This document shows, piece after piece, positions 1 to 7,943 of a DNA stretch of 10,167 nt. Origin of the DNA: an uncultured Streptococcus sp. (GTDB lineage: Bacteria > Bacillota > Bacilli > Lactobacillales > Streptococcaceae); contig CABSRC010000058.1 in assembly GCA_902480035.1 (NCBI GenBank), forward strand, positions 1 through 10,167. Reading direction: 5' to 3'. Each line of letters opens with the position of its first letter. The stretch's first letter is position 1. The notes beneath the pieces were generated by a model. The model was not told the DNA's origin and ran no database searches. It saw nothing but the letters and a program-made list of their open reading frames with translations. A program made the translations under genes and the position numbers.

Positions 1-1111
1 TACTGTACACTATTATACCACCTTTACGCACACTTTGACAAACACTATCCAGAATGGCCAATTGAATAGCTTGTAAAGATACAAAATCTGCACTCTCTTT
101 ATTGTACTTGATATCAGGCTTTCTCCGGATCAAACCAATCCCTGAACAAGGCGCATCCACCAAAATTTTATCGAAAGCATCAGGTCCAAATGTTTCAAAG
201 ACTTTTGTCGCATCTAACTTCTTTGTCAAAATTTTGTCCGCAACATGGAGCCGATTAGCATTTTCTTGAATCAATTTGAGCTTATGGTCATAGAGATCCA
301 AGGCTGTGACTTTCCCAGTTGTGAGATAAGAAGCCAGGTGAGTCGTCTTTCCACCTGGCGCCGCACAGGCATCTAAAACCCACTCATCTCCTTGCAAATC
401 CAAAGCCGGTGCCACCAATTGACTGGACTCGTCTTGAATAGTAATGTGCCCTTCTTTGAACAAGGAATGCGCTGCAAAATGTCCCTGTTCTTTCACGAGA
501 GCAGAGGGAGCAAGTAGAGAGGAGGTTGCTTCGAGTAGCTGCGCTAACTCTTCTTTTTCGTCTAGATTAATCACACGAATACTGGATTTATTACGTTGAT
601 AGAGACTCTTAAAAATAGCGCCAGCACGTTCTTCACCGTATTCTTCGATCAATGCTTTGACCAACCATACGGGTAGGGAATACTCTACCGAATAACGTTT
701 GTTCTTTCGCTTGATCGTATCAATAGCTGGTAGTCCCTCGCGGAGGAGCTTTCTAAGAATAGCATTGACAAACTTCTCACTGCCTTCTTTACGACGTTTT
801 GCTATCCGGACAGCTTCATTGACGATGGCATGATCGGGAATTCGGTCTAAATAGACAAGTTGATACAAACTCATCATCAAAAGATAATAGAGCCAAGGAT
901 CTAATTTCGTCCGGTCTTCAATTACGTGGGCGAGATACCACTCGAGCGTTATCTTCCGTGCTACAGTACCGTATACAACTTCCGTAACAAAGCTTCTATC
1001 TTTATCTGAAAGTTGAGAGTGTTCTAGCGCTTGATTTAGGGCAATATTAGAATAAGCTCCCTGCTCAAAAACCTCTTCTAGCACTCGAACGATCTGTTCA
1101 CGCGCATTCAT
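1..1111 (-). CDS. rsmB: 16S rRNA (cytosine-5) methyltransferase RsmB, C-terminus cut by the window edge
   Basis: The enzyme methylates C967 (E. coli numbering) of 16S rRNA using S-adenosylmethionine. The 370 visible residues have the family layout: an N-terminal NusB-like helical RNA-binding domain (about 1-140), a linker, and a Rossmann methyltransferase domain. Motif I is DACAAPGGKT at 247-256, and the motif IV cysteine is in PCSG at 321-324 (C322). The reading frame reaches position 1 at IVYS, immediately before the place where the family has its TC motif with the nucleophilic cysteine, so that residue lies just outside the window. About 70 residues should be missing from a family length near 440. 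The chosen start is ATG at 1111, four bases after the fmt stop, with GGAAG upstream inside the end of fmt. This spacing implies co-transcription and probably translational coupling with fmt. In pneumococcus, as I recall, the next genes are phpP and stkP. Identity is confident. Confidence 0.95.
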   Translation of the reverse strand, partial: MNAREQIVRVLEEVFEQGAYSNIALNQALEHSQLSDKDRSFVTEVVYGTVARKITLEWYLAHVIEDRTKLDPWLYYLLMMSLYQLVYLDRIPDHAIVNEAVRIAKRRKEGSEKFVNAILRKLLREGLPAIDTIKRKNKRYSVEYSLPVWLVKALIEEYGEERAGAIFKSLYQRNKSSIRVINLDEKEELAQLLEATSSLLAPSALVKEQGHFAAHSLFKEGHITIQDESSQLVAPALDLQGDEWVLDACAAPGGKTTHLASYLTTGKVTALDLYDHKLKLIQENANRLHVADKILTKKLDATKVFETFGPDAFDKILVDAPCSGIGLIRRKPDIKYNKESADFVSLQAIQLAILDSVCQSVRKGGIIVYS

Positions 1112-1115
1112 TTGT

Positions 1116-2051
1116 TTAACTTCCAAAGTGATCTCCTACTTTCAATTGACGGCCAGCGCCATTCAAAAAGTCTGTGATGGACATTTTTGGTTTTCCTGCT
1201 GGCTGCACAACTTTAAGGGACAATGCGCCTTCTCCTGCAGCGACCAGCAACTCTTTTTTGGTCAAAGCAATCACTTCTCCTGGATTTCCATTTCCTTCGC
1301 ATAGTTCTGCTTCATAGACTTTGAAGCGTTGACCATTTAATAACGTATGAGCGACCGGCCAAGGATTCATTCCCCGAATCTGGTTAAAGACTTGGCGATT
1401 GGTTTTTGTCCAGTCCAAAACCTCTTCTTCCGGTAAAATATTCGGTGAAAATGTGACCAAACTTGGATCTTGTGGACATGGCTTGATCTCCCCTGCCAGG
1501 TAAGCTGGCAAAGTATCTAGGAGTAAGTCACGTCCAAGGACTGCCAATTTTTCAAACAAAGTTCCCACATTGTCCTCATCTAAAATTGGGAGAGAACGAG
1601 CTGCAATCATGTCTCCGGCATCCATTTCCTTGACCATTTCCATAATTGTAACCCCAGCTTCTTCGTCACCATTGATCAGGGCATAGTGAATGGGAGCTCC
1701 ACCTCTATATTTAGGTAATAAAGACGCGTGGACATTCACCGCAAACTGAAAGTTCTCCAACAATTTTGTCGGTAAAAATTGTCCAAAAGCAGCGGTCACA
1801 ATTCCATCTGCATCTAGTGATAAGAGAGTTTCCATTTCTGGACTACCCGATAATTTCTCCGGCTGAAGAACCGGTAGTTGATGTTCCAAAGCTACCTGCT
1901 TCACCGGGGTCATTCGAATCTCTTTTTTGCGACCTACTTTGCGGTCTGGTTGAGTCACAACTGCCAAAATTTCATAGCGCGAATCTGCTAACAATCCCTT
2001 TAAAACCGTCGCTGAAAAATCAGGCGTTCCCATAAAAATTAAATTTGTCAT
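1116..2051 (-). CDS. fmt: Methionyl-tRNA formyltransferase
   Basis: Transfers a formyl group from 10-formyltetrahydrofolate to the amino group of Met-tRNA(fMet), producing the initiator tRNA for bacterial translation. The 311 residues match the usual family length. The N-terminal Rossmann-like catalytic domain opens with FMGTPDFS (6-13). The catalytic set known from the E. coli enzyme is present at the same numbers: N106 and H108 in NVHASLLPKYRGGAP, and D144 in MDAGD. The basic loop RKVGRKKEIR (37-46), which contacts tRNA in this family, is present. The C-terminal OB-fold-like domain (about 205-311) contains the conserved NPWP (229-232). The ribosome-binding site AAGGAAG overlaps the TAA of priA, and the gap to priA is 11 bases, so fmt is translated from the priA message. 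No defect is visible. Confidence 0.97.
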   Translation of the reverse strand: MTNLIFMGTPDFSATVLKGLLADSRYEILAVVTQPDRKVGRKKEIRMTPVKQVALEHQLPVLQPEKLSGSPEMETLLSLDADGIVTAAFGQFLPTKLLENFQFAVNVHASLLPKYRGGAPIHYALINGDEEAGVTIMEMVKEMDAGDMIAARSLPILDEDNVGTLFEKLAVLGRDLLLDTLPAYLAGEIKPCPQDPSLVTFSPNILPEEEVLDWTKTNRQVFNQIRGMNPWPVAHTLLNGQRFKVYEAELCEGNGNPGEVIALTKKELLVAAGEGALSLKVVQPAGKPKMSITDFLNGAGRQLKVGDHFGS

Positions 2052-2062
2052 TTCTTTCTTCC

Positions 2063-4447
2063 TTACATGAAACTTTGAGGTTCATTATCAATACTGAGAC
2101 GGAGATCTTGGTTGCCTCTTTCTTGCGTAAATTCTAAGATTTGATTCAAGACCTGAGTCATGCCTTCTTCAAAACGATATTTCACAATGATTTGATAATG
2201 ATACAAATTATGTGTGCGTGCAATTGGTTTAGGTGTTGGTCCTAAGATTTGGACCTGATCAGATAAGCCAGATCGGAGAATTTCCATGACCTGATGTGAC
2301 TTCTCCATCACCATTTCCTCACTCTTATGAGATAGGGTTAGTCCAACTGTGAAGTAATAAGGCGTATAGCCTAACTGCCGGCGAATCTGCATTTCATAGG
2401 CAAAAAAACCTTCATAATCTTGGTCTTTGGCAAATCGAATCGCATAATGATTAGGGTTGTAGCTTTGAATGATAACCTCTCCTTCTTTCTCTGCTCGTCC
2501 GGCCCTTCCTGCCACCTGAGTCAAGAGTTGAAAGGTTCTCTCAGAGGATCGATAATCCGGTAAATTTAAAGAAGTATCCGCATTCAAGACACCCACTAAC
2601 GTCACATTTGGAAAATCCAATCCCTTCGCAATCATTTGCGTCCCTAACAAAATATCCACTTCTCCATTCCCGAAAGCATCTAATATCGCTGCGTGGCTCC
2701 CCTTTTTTCGAGTGGTATCCACATCCATGCGCAGAATTTTAGCTTCAGGAAAGATCTCTTGTAATTCATCATAAGCTTTTTGTGTTCCTGTCCCGTAATA
2801 ACGAATGGAAGGACTTTGGCAATTTGGACAGTGTCGAGGAATCGCTTTACTATAGCCACAATAATGACAGTTCATGGTTTTAGTATCCATGTGGAGGGTC
2901 AAAGAGATGTCACAATTGGGACAAGTATCTACAGTTCCACACTCGCGACACATGACAAAACTGGAATAACCACGGCGGTTCAACATCAAGACAACCTGCT
3001 CTTTTTTCTGCAAGCGATCAGCAATAGCTTCCACTAGAACCGGAGTGAAATTACCAGCTTCATTTTGGCCAATATAATCACGGAAATCAACGACTTTAAC
3101 TTCTGGAATTTTGGCTGCCGGATTGGCCCGCTGGGTTAGACGAATTAATTCATAAACCCCTTTTGTTGCACGAGCTCGCGATTCTAAACTTGGTGTAGCA
3201 GATCCAAGAAGCAAAACTGCTTGATTGTACTGAGCCCTTAGGACCGCGACTTCCCTTGCGTGGTAGCGCGGATTACTATCTTGTTTATAGGATGCCTCGT
3301 GCTCCTCATCAATGATGATGGCTCCGATGTTTTTTAAAGGAGCAAAGATTGCTGAGCGCGCTCCAACGACTACCTTAGCCTCCCCACGTTCAACTTTCCG
3401 CCATTGATCATACTTCTCACCATTTGATAAGCCCGAGTGTAGAATGGCTACTTCCTGACCAAAACGCGAGATAAAACGGTCTGTCATCTGTGGTGTCAGG
3501 GAGATTTCAGGGACCAACATGATAGCTGTTTTTCCCTTATTTAGAACTTCCTGAATAATCTGCAGATAAACTTCTGTTTTCCCACTTCCAGTCACACCCT
3601 CTAATAAAAAAGGCTTTGATGTTTTCCCAATTTGAGAAACTACTGTTTCGACAGCTTTTGCTTGCTCTGAATTTAAAAGCAGAGCCTGGGTCTGTTCTTT
3701 GCCTTCATAATATGCAGCCGCCCGATTCACTTCTCGTTCTGTTATTTCTAAAACACCCTGATCAATAAAATAAGCCACTACTTCTCGTGAAAATTCCTGA
3801 TACAATCCTGCTAAGGGTTGCTCCTCTTGCTCTAGCAACAGGCGTTCTTTCAATGCTAGTCTTTTTTTAGCTCTCGCAGTCGGTTGCAGTTCTTTTAATC
3901 GTTCCTGGTTAACGCGATACCATTTTTCTGTTTTAATTTGCTTCTTATCCTTGGCCTTGTATTCAAGTACCAAATCACCTTTTTTGACCAACCGCATCAC
4001 TTGGGCTTGATCGGCCGCATCTAGAGAAGAAAAAGAAACTTCATTTTTTTCACCAAAAAGTTTCTTTTTGAGAGTTGGATCCAAAGATGGTTGAGGATAC
4101 AAAATCTTGTCATAACTGGAATTAAGAAGTGAGGGAAGCATGGCTTTTAAAATCGTTATTTTGTAGGAAAAGACACTTTTTCGCAATTGATCTGCCAACC
4201 AGAACTGCTCTTGATTTAAGACAGGAGTGTAGTCTAATACCTCTCCAATCGCCTTCAATTCCTCGCTTGTATCCGCCTCTTCTACAACGTCTACCACAAT
4301 CCCTTGAATGAGGCGATTCCCTTTACCAAAGGGGACATGCACTCGCATTCCCGCCTCAACCATATCTTCAAATTCTGATGGAATCTGATAGGAATAGGGT
4401 TTATCCGTCTGCATCAATGGAACATCTACGATGACTTTTGCTATCAC
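2063..4447 (-). CDS. priA: Primosomal replication restart helicase PriA (N')
   Basis: PriA is a superfamily 2 DNA helicase that binds stalled or D-loop forks and reloads the replisome outside oriC. With the GTG start at 4447 the protein is 794 residues. The N-terminal 3'-DNA-binding region starts AKVIVDVPL. The helicase core has Walker A GVTGSGKT (284-291), the DEEH box in IIDEEHEASY (about 380-383), GSATPS, and motif VI QVAGRAGR (644-651). The inserted zinc-binding module has all eight cysteines, at 500, 503, 509, 512, 527, 530, 540 and 543. An upstream in-frame ATG at 4471 would add eight residues, but it lacks a ribosome-binding site. The GTG has GGAGG seven bases upstream, and the candidate promoter would start transcription right at the ATG. 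fmt follows after 11 bases. The GTG start is an inference; the identity is not in doubt. Confidence 0.96.
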   Translation of the reverse strand: MIAKVIVDVPLMQTDKPYSYQIPSEFEDMVEAGMRVHVPFGKGNRLIQGIVVDVVEEADTSEELKAIGEVLDYTPVLNQEQFWLADQLRKSVFSYKITILKAMLPSLLNSSYDKILYPQPSLDPTLKKKLFGEKNEVSFSSLDAADQAQVMRLVKKGDLVLEYKAKDKKQIKTEKWYRVNQERLKELQPTARAKKRLALKERLLLEQEEQPLAGLYQEFSREVVAYFIDQGVLEITEREVNRAAAYYEGKEQTQALLLNSEQAKAVETVVSQIGKTSKPFLLEGVTGSGKTEVYLQIIQEVLNKGKTAIMLVPEISLTPQMTDRFISRFGQEVAILHSGLSNGEKYDQWRKVERGEAKVVVGARSAIFAPLKNIGAIIIDEEHEASYKQDSNPRYHAREVAVLRAQYNQAVLLLGSATPSLESRARATKGVYELIRLTQRANPAAKIPEVKVVDFRDYIGQNEAGNFTPVLVEAIADRLQKKEQVVLMLNRRGYSSFVMCRECGTVDTCPNCDISLTLHMDTKTMNCHYCGYSKAIPRHCPNCQSPSIRYYGTGTQKAYDELQEIFPEAKILRMDVDTTRKKGSHAAILDAFGNGEVDILLGTQMIAKGLDFPNVTLVGVLNADTSLNLPDYRSSERTFQLLTQVAGRAGRAEKEGEVIIQSYNPNHYAIRFAKDQDYEGFFAYEMQIRRQLGYTPYYFTVGLTLSHKSEEMVMEKSHQVMEILRSGLSDQVQILGPTPKPIARTHNLYHYQIIVKYRFEEGMTQVLNQILEFTQERGNQDLRLSIDNEPQSFM

Positions 4448-4452
4448 TTTTT

Positions 4453-4460
4453 CACCTCCA
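4453..4460 (-). promoter_or_regulatory. Ribosome-binding site that decides the priA start
   Basis: On the minus strand the sequence TGGAGGTG contains a perfect GGAGG core (4459-4455). It lies seven bases before GTG at 4447-4445, which is ideal spacing. It falls inside the reading frame that would run from the ATG at 4471, and that ATG itself has nothing better than AAAG ahead of it. This favours GTG as the true start. Confidence 0.75.
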
Positions 4461-4480
4461 GCCTCTATCATATGAGCTTT

Positions 4481-4509
4481 ACTTTATCACGGAACCCTTT
4501 AAATAGCAA
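4481..4509 (-). promoter_or_regulatory. Candidate internal promoter for priA-fmt-rsmB
   Basis: On the minus strand, TTGCTA (4509-4504) and TAAAGT (4486-4481) are separated by 17 bases, with TG one base before the -10 hexamer (extended -10 form). Each hexamer matches the sigma-A consensus at four of six positions. Transcription would begin near 4474, leaving about 27 untranslated bases before the GTG start of priA. It follows directly on a possible terminator. The match is moderate, so this is a candidate only. Confidence 0.45.
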
Positions 4510-4538
4510 AAAATAAGATTGAGAAGCCCCCAACCTTA
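4508..4538 (-). terminator. Weak intrinsic terminator or attenuator after rpoZ
   Basis: On the minus strand TAAGGTTG (4538-4531) can pair with CAATCTTA (4521-4514), an eight-pair stem with one G-U pair. The loop is nine bases (GGGGCTTCT), and six T follow directly (4513-4508). The stem begins with the rpoZ stop codon itself, so a ribosome finishing rpoZ would cover it. The stem is AT-rich and short, so partial read-through into priA is expected. Confidence 0.45.
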
Positions 4539-4850
4539 AATTTTTTCACCATCTTCTTTTTCTTTGGCAATTTGTTCCTTAATTTTACGCTCTTCTTCTT
4601 CTTTGCGGATTCGCTCTGCTTCAATCCGACGACGAAGCGCTTCACGTTTTGCTTCTGGATCCGGGTGAACAACTACGTTTCCTGACTCGATTTCTTCAAG
4701 CGCTTGTAATGTTGATTTAACTGATTGGAATTCTTGAGTTGGCACTGCGCCACTTTCCAATTCGTGGGCCCGTTTTGCCTCAAGAATGACCAATGAATAT
4801 TTTGATGGTACTTTGTCAAGCAATGTATCAATAGAAGGTTTTAACATCAT
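4536..4850 (-). CDS. rpoZ: DNA-directed RNA polymerase omega subunit
   Basis: Omega is the small RNA polymerase subunit that helps fold and retain beta-prime. The 104-residue product begins MMLKPSIDTLLDKVPSKYSL, which is the typical streptococcal omega N-terminus. The core (about 1-60) contains YSLVILEAKRAHEL, the conserved segment that contacts beta-prime, and EEIESGNV. The remaining 40 residues form a highly charged, probably helical tail rich in Arg, Glu and Lys, as expected in streptococci. Two consecutive ATG codons exist. The ribosome-binding site AGGA sits only about two bases before the first (4850) and five before the second (4847), so translation may begin mainly at the second, giving 103 residues. 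It lies 25 bases after gmk in the same transcript, the classic gmk-rpoZ pairing. Confidence 0.95.
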   Translation of the reverse strand: MMLKPSIDTLLDKVPSKYSLVILEAKRAHELESGAVPTQEFQSVKSTLQALEEIESGNVVVHPDPEAKREALRRRIEAERIRKEEEERKIKEQIAKEKEDGEKI

Positions 4851-4875
4851 ATTCCTATACCTAATTTCTAATTAT

Positions 4876-5508
4876 TTATCTCTTCACAATAGTTTGTGTT
4901 TTTGGTAACATATCCAGATAATGGCCAATGACACGGTCTACACGGAAATGTTCTGCTTCGATCACACGTTTGACACGTTCAGCAGCAAGAGGAACTTCAT
5001 CATTCACAATTGCGTAGTCATATTCACGCATCATGGCGATTTCTTCTTTTGCTTTTTCAATCCGTTGCGCAATGACTTCTGCGCTATCTGTTCCGCGTCC
5101 CACTAATCGATCTTGTAATTCATCCAAATCAGGCGGGGTTAAGAAGATAAAAACTGCATCTGGCACTTTTTTCTTTACTTGGAGCGCACCTTGAACTTCA
5201 ATTTCAAGGAATACATCGATTCCTTTGTCCAAGGTTTCATTCACATAAGTTAAAGGAGTCCCATAGTAATTTCCAACGTACTCAGCGTACTCCAACATTT
5301 GCCCTTGACGGATCAAATCTTCAAATTCTTCACGTGTACGGAAAAAATAGTCGACACCATCCACTTCACCTGGACGTTGTGCACGCGTCGTCATCGATAC
5401 AGAATACTGAAACTGATTGTCCGAGTTTTCAAAAATTTCTCGTCTGACCGTTCCTTTTCCAACCCCCGAAGGGCCAGAAAATACGATTAATAAGCCACGA
5501 TCCGCCAT
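4876..5508 (-). CDS. gmk: Guanylate kinase
   Basis: Phosphorylates GMP to GDP using ATP in the cytosol. In Firmicutes it is also an enzyme sensitive to (p)ppGpp in the stringent response. The 210-residue product has the P-loop SGPSGVGKGT at 11-20. GMP-binding residues are seen by comparison with the family: S37, R42 and R45 in SMTTRAQRPGEVDGVDYFF-type sequence, E73 in the LEYAEY segment, and Y81 in NYYGTPL. The lid region contains the Arg-rich LQDRLVGRGTD. Length and motifs are normal. The start at 5508 has a strong AAGGAGA ribosome-binding site. It is the first gene of the gmk-rpoZ-priA-fmt-rsmB group and has its own promoter just upstream. Confidence 0.97.
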   Translation of the reverse strand: MADRGLLIVFSGPSGVGKGTVRREIFENSDNQFQYSVSMTTRAQRPGEVDGVDYFFRTREEFEDLIRQGQMLEYAEYVGNYYGTPLTYVNETLDKGIDVFLEIEVQGALQVKKKVPDAVFIFLTPPDLDELQDRLVGRGTDSAEVIAQRIEKAKEEIAMMREYDYAIVNDEVPLAAERVKRVIEAEHFRVDRVIGHYLDMLPKTQTIVKR

Positions 5509-5535
5509 GATTTCTCCTTCAATGTCTTTCTATCT

Positions 5536-5564
5536 AGTGTAACAAAAATCGGCCTAATTTTCAA
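5536..5564 (-). promoter_or_regulatory. Sigma-A promoter of the gmk operon
   Basis: On the minus strand, TTGAAA (5564-5559) is followed after exactly 17 bases by TACACT (5541-5536). TG one base upstream of the -10 hexamer makes it an extended -10 promoter. Transcription should start near 5529, about 20 bases before the gmk start codon. The -35 box begins only 15 bases after the rny terminator, so the two units are packed tightly but are separate. Confidence 0.7.
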
Positions 5565-5578
5565 CTGATTTTTTCATT

Positions 5579-5613
5579 CAAAAAGCTTGAGATGCTAGAC
5601 CTCAAGCTTTTTG
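5579..5613 (-). terminator. Intrinsic terminator of rny
   Basis: A perfect 13-bp inverted repeat, CAAAAAGCTTGAG (5579-5591) with CTCAAGCTTTTTG (5601-5613), has a nine-base loop. On the minus strand the 3' arm ends in CTTTTTG, so a U-run forms the foot of the stem. It begins one base after the rny stop codon. The A/T symmetry means it could also stop plus-strand transcription, though no plus-strand gene reaches it. Confidence 0.85.
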
Positions 5614-5614
5614 T

Positions 5615-7222
5615 TTATTTTGCGTAATCGACTGCACGCAATTCTCGAATAACGGTAACCTTAATGTTTCCAGGATATTCAAGATTGGACTCGATCTTCT
5701 CACGAATATCATGAGCTAAGATCGTCACTTTATCATCCTTGATTGCCTCAGGGCTAACCATAATACGGATTTCACGACCCGCTTGAAGGGCGAAACTTGT
5801 CTTAACTCCTTCAAAACTATTTGCAATTTCTTCAAGATCTTGCAAGCGTTTGATGTAGCTTTCAAGTGACTCACTTCGTGCTCCAGGCCGAGCTGCACTC
5901 AAGGCATCCGCTGCAGCGACAATGACTGCGATGACACTTTCTGGTTCCACGTCACCATGGTGACTGGCAATGGTATTGACCACCACTGGGTGTTCCTTGT
6001 ACTTCCGTGCCAATTCAGTTCCAATCTCGACGTGACTTCCTTCCACTTCACGGTCAATCGCTTTACCGATATCATGTAAGAATCCTGCACGTCGTGCCAA
6101 GGTAGCATTTTCACCCAACTCGCTAGCAATAATACCAGAAAGTTTGGCAACTTCAATGGAGTGACGCAAAACGTTTTGACCATAAGAAGTGCGGAATTGC
6201 AACCGTCCCATGATTTTCATCAAATCTGGATGGAGGTTTGGCGCACCAATTTCATAGGCAGCCGCTTCACCGTATTCACGAATCCGGTTGTCAATTTCTT
6301 GACGGTTCTTCTCAACCAGCTCTTCGATACGAGCTGGATGGATCCGACCATCTTTGAGAAGGCTCTCCATTGTCATACGGGCGATTTCACGACGAATCGG
6401 ATCAAACCCTGACAAGGTCACCACTTCAGGCGTATCATCAATAATCACATCGACACCTGTCAAACTCTCAAAGGTACGAATATTGCGACCTTCACGACCG
6501 ATAATCCGACCTTTCATACTATCGTCCGGCAAATGAACGGTTGAGTTTGTTTGCTCAGCAACAAAATCACCCGCCATTCGCTGCATAGCTTGCACGAGAA
6601 TGTCTTTTGCGATTTTATCAGAACGTTCTTTCACTTCCAATTCAGCATCTCGAATCCGTGAGGCAATTTCTTTTGAAAGTTGCTCTTCCGTCTGACTCAA
6701 AATAATGTCACGCGCTTCTCCTTGACTTAGAGCAGCGACACGTTCCAGTTCTTCTACTTTCTTGTGTTCAAGCTCTTCCAGCTGTTGTTCACGCGTATCA
6801 ATGTGTTTAGTTCTATCTGTAAGACTTTGCTCTTTGTGTTCAAGAGACTGTTCTTTGCTTGTTAAAATGTCGTCTTTACGATCAAGATTGCTAGCACGTT
6901 CTGCCAAACGGCTTTCTAATTGCTTCAATTCTTGTCGTTCTGACTTAAACTCAGCATCGACCTCTTCACGATATTTTCTGGCTTCTTCCTTTGCCTCCAA
7001 AAGTGCTTCTTTTTTAAGTGAACTTGACTCATGCTTCGCCTCTTTTAAAATTAAATCGGCTTCGCGTTCAGCCTGTCCACGTAAATTCGTTGCTTCTTGT
7101 TCAGCATTCAAAAGGGTGAGTTCCGCAGCTTCTTTTGAAGCTTTCATTTTAAGAGCAGTTCCCACATATCCAATGACTAAACCAATGACCGCGGCAAAAA
7201 CACCTGTAATAACAAAATTCAT
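5615..7222 (-). CDS. rny: Ribonuclease Y, membrane-anchored endoribonuclease
   Basis: RNase Y starts bulk mRNA decay and processes selected transcripts in many Firmicutes, acting at the inner face of the membrane. The 535-residue protein has a single N-terminal membrane segment (about 4-24). A long charged coiled coil follows (about 28-205, with repeated KEQSLEHKEQSL-type heptads). A KH RNA-binding domain contains GREG at 242-245, and the HD catalytic domain has H354, H383-D384 in FLHDIGK, H421-H422 and D439. A C-terminal domain follows from about 460. These are the expected residues of an active enzyme. The start at 7222 has a weak ribosome-binding site, GGGG seven bases upstream. It is still preferred because the membrane helix begins right there. 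It has its own promoter and terminator, so it is monocistronic, divergent from luxS. Confidence 0.96.
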   Translation of the reverse strand: MNFVITGVFAAVIGLVIGYVGTALKMKASKEAAELTLLNAEQEATNLRGQAEREADLILKEAKHESSSLKKEALLEAKEEARKYREEVDAEFKSERQELKQLESRLAERASNLDRKDDILTSKEQSLEHKEQSLTDRTKHIDTREQQLEELEHKKVEELERVAALSQGEARDIILSQTEEQLSKEIASRIRDAELEVKERSDKIAKDILVQAMQRMAGDFVAEQTNSTVHLPDDSMKGRIIGREGRNIRTFESLTGVDVIIDDTPEVVTLSGFDPIRREIARMTMESLLKDGRIHPARIEELVEKNRQEIDNRIREYGEAAAYEIGAPNLHPDLMKIMGRLQFRTSYGQNVLRHSIEVAKLSGIIASELGENATLARRAGFLHDIGKAIDREVEGSHVEIGTELARKYKEHPVVVNTIASHHGDVEPESVIAVIVAAADALSAARPGARSESLESYIKRLQDLEEIANSFEGVKTSFALQAGREIRIMVSPEAIKDDKVTILAHDIREKIESNLEYPGNIKVTVIRELRAVDYAK

Positions 7223-7270
7223 GCTTTTACCCCAAATCTATTTAATTAGTTGAATTAAAAATTCTTTTAC

Positions 7271-7299
7271 ATTTTACCATAAATTACTAAAATTAACAA
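7271..7299 (-). promoter_or_regulatory. Sigma-A promoter of rny
   Basis: On the minus strand, TTGTTA (7299-7294) and TAAAAT (7276-7271) are separated by 17 bases, with TG one base before the -10 hexamer. Transcription would start near 7264, giving an untranslated leader of about 40 AT-rich bases in which I see no stable structure. Confidence 0.65.
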
Positions 7300-7401
7300 T
7301 CTAAAAAAACAGGAAAAACCTTTTATATTTTTGCTTAATGCTTGTTCTTTTGTCGACTTTTCTTTCATGGGACATCTGTGAGGAATTCATTAATTTCCAC
7401 T

Positions 7402-7430
7402 TTGTTGAATCTGCTTTTTTATGCTATAAT
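7402..7430 (+). promoter_or_regulatory. Sigma-A promoter of luxS
   Basis: A perfect TATAAT (7425-7430) is preceded by TG with one base between (extended -10). A weaker -35-like TTGTTG (7402-7407) lies 17 bases upstream. The start of transcription should be near 7437, about 20 bases before the luxS ATG. I see no leader long enough for a SAM or SAH riboswitch. Confidence 0.75.
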
Positions 7431-7441
7431 CAAGAAAAACA

Positions 7442-7449
7442 AAGAAGGA
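7442..7449 (+). promoter_or_regulatory. Ribosome-binding site that decides the luxS start
   Basis: AAGAAGGA ends seven bases before ATG at 7457. An alternative in-frame TTG at 7451 would have only one base between it and GGA, too close for use, so ATG 7457 is the start and the product has 160 residues. Confidence 0.8.
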
Positions 7450-7456
7450 TTTGAGT

Positions 7457-7939
7457 ATGACAAAAGAAGTAATTGTTGAAAGTTTTGAATTGGACCACAC
7501 AGCTGTGAAGGCTCCCTATGTACGCTTGATTGGTGAGGAAACTGGACCCAAAGGAGACATCATCTCCAATTTTGATATTCGTTTGGTGCAGCCCAATGAA
7601 AATGCGATTCCAACTGCTGGTCTCCACACGATCGAGCATCTTCTTGCGATGCTCATTCGCAAACGCATCGATGGTATGATTGATTGTTCCCCATTTGGAT
7701 GTCGCACCGGTTTTCATATGATCATGTGGGGACAACATTCGAGTACGGAAATTGCTAAAGTAATCAAAGATTCTTTAGAAGAAATTGCATCTGTCAGTAC
7801 TTGGGAGGATGTCCCAGGTACAACTATTGAGTCTTGTGGAAATTACAAGGATCACAGCCTCTTTTCAGCCAAAGAATGGTGTCGCCTGATTCTAGATCAA
7901 GGAATTTCAGACGATCCGTTTGAACGTCATCTTGTTTAA
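7457..7939 (+). CDS. luxS: S-ribosylhomocysteine lyase LuxS (autoinducer-2 synthesis)
   Basis: LuxS cleaves S-ribosylhomocysteine to homocysteine and 4,5-dihydroxy-2,3-pentanedione. This recycles the methyl-cycle by-product, and the second product becomes the AI-2 signal. The 160-residue protein shows the metal-binding motif HTIEH (H57, general base E60, H61), the third metal ligand C127 in ESCGNYKDH, and the catalytic cysteine C82 in GCRTGFH. FELDHT and SFGCRTG-type segments are in place (here SPFGCRTG). Length and active site are those of the normal streptococcal enzyme. A cysteine at 142 (WCRLIL) is non-catalytic; I recall alanine there in pneumococcus. It is the only plus-strand gene. It diverges from rny, converges on mapZ and appears monocistronic, with a structured element in place of a simple terminator. 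Confidence 0.98.
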   Translation: MTKEVIVESFELDHTAVKAPYVRLIGEETGPKGDIISNFDIRLVQPNENAIPTAGLHTIEHLLAMLIRKRIDGMIDCSPFGCRTGFHMIMWGQHSSTEIAKVIKDSLEEIASVSTWEDVPGTTIESCGNYKDHSLFSAKEWCRLILDQGISDDPFERHLV

Positions 7940-7943
7940 TACG

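Noticed and set aside
6762..7253. A 163-codon plus-strand open frame opposite the 5' part of rny
   Set aside because: It is antisense to the coiled-coil region of rny and has a Ser/Cys/Arg-rich composition, as expected from reading such codons backwards. It has no promoter or ribosome-binding site.
7382..7398. A possible operator, imperfect inverted repeat GGAATTCATTAATTTCC, just upstream of the luxS -35 region
   Set aside because: Only the outer GGAA/TTCC arms and one inner pair match, which is easily expected by chance in AT-rich DNA.
7431..7456. A SAM- or SAH-sensing riboswitch ahead of luxS
   Set aside because: The predicted leader is only about 20 bases, far too short, and no conserved riboswitch core or terminator is present there.
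7430..7738. A 102-codon minus-strand frame opposite luxS
   Set aside because: It is fully antisense to the conserved luxS gene and starts inside it without a promoter.
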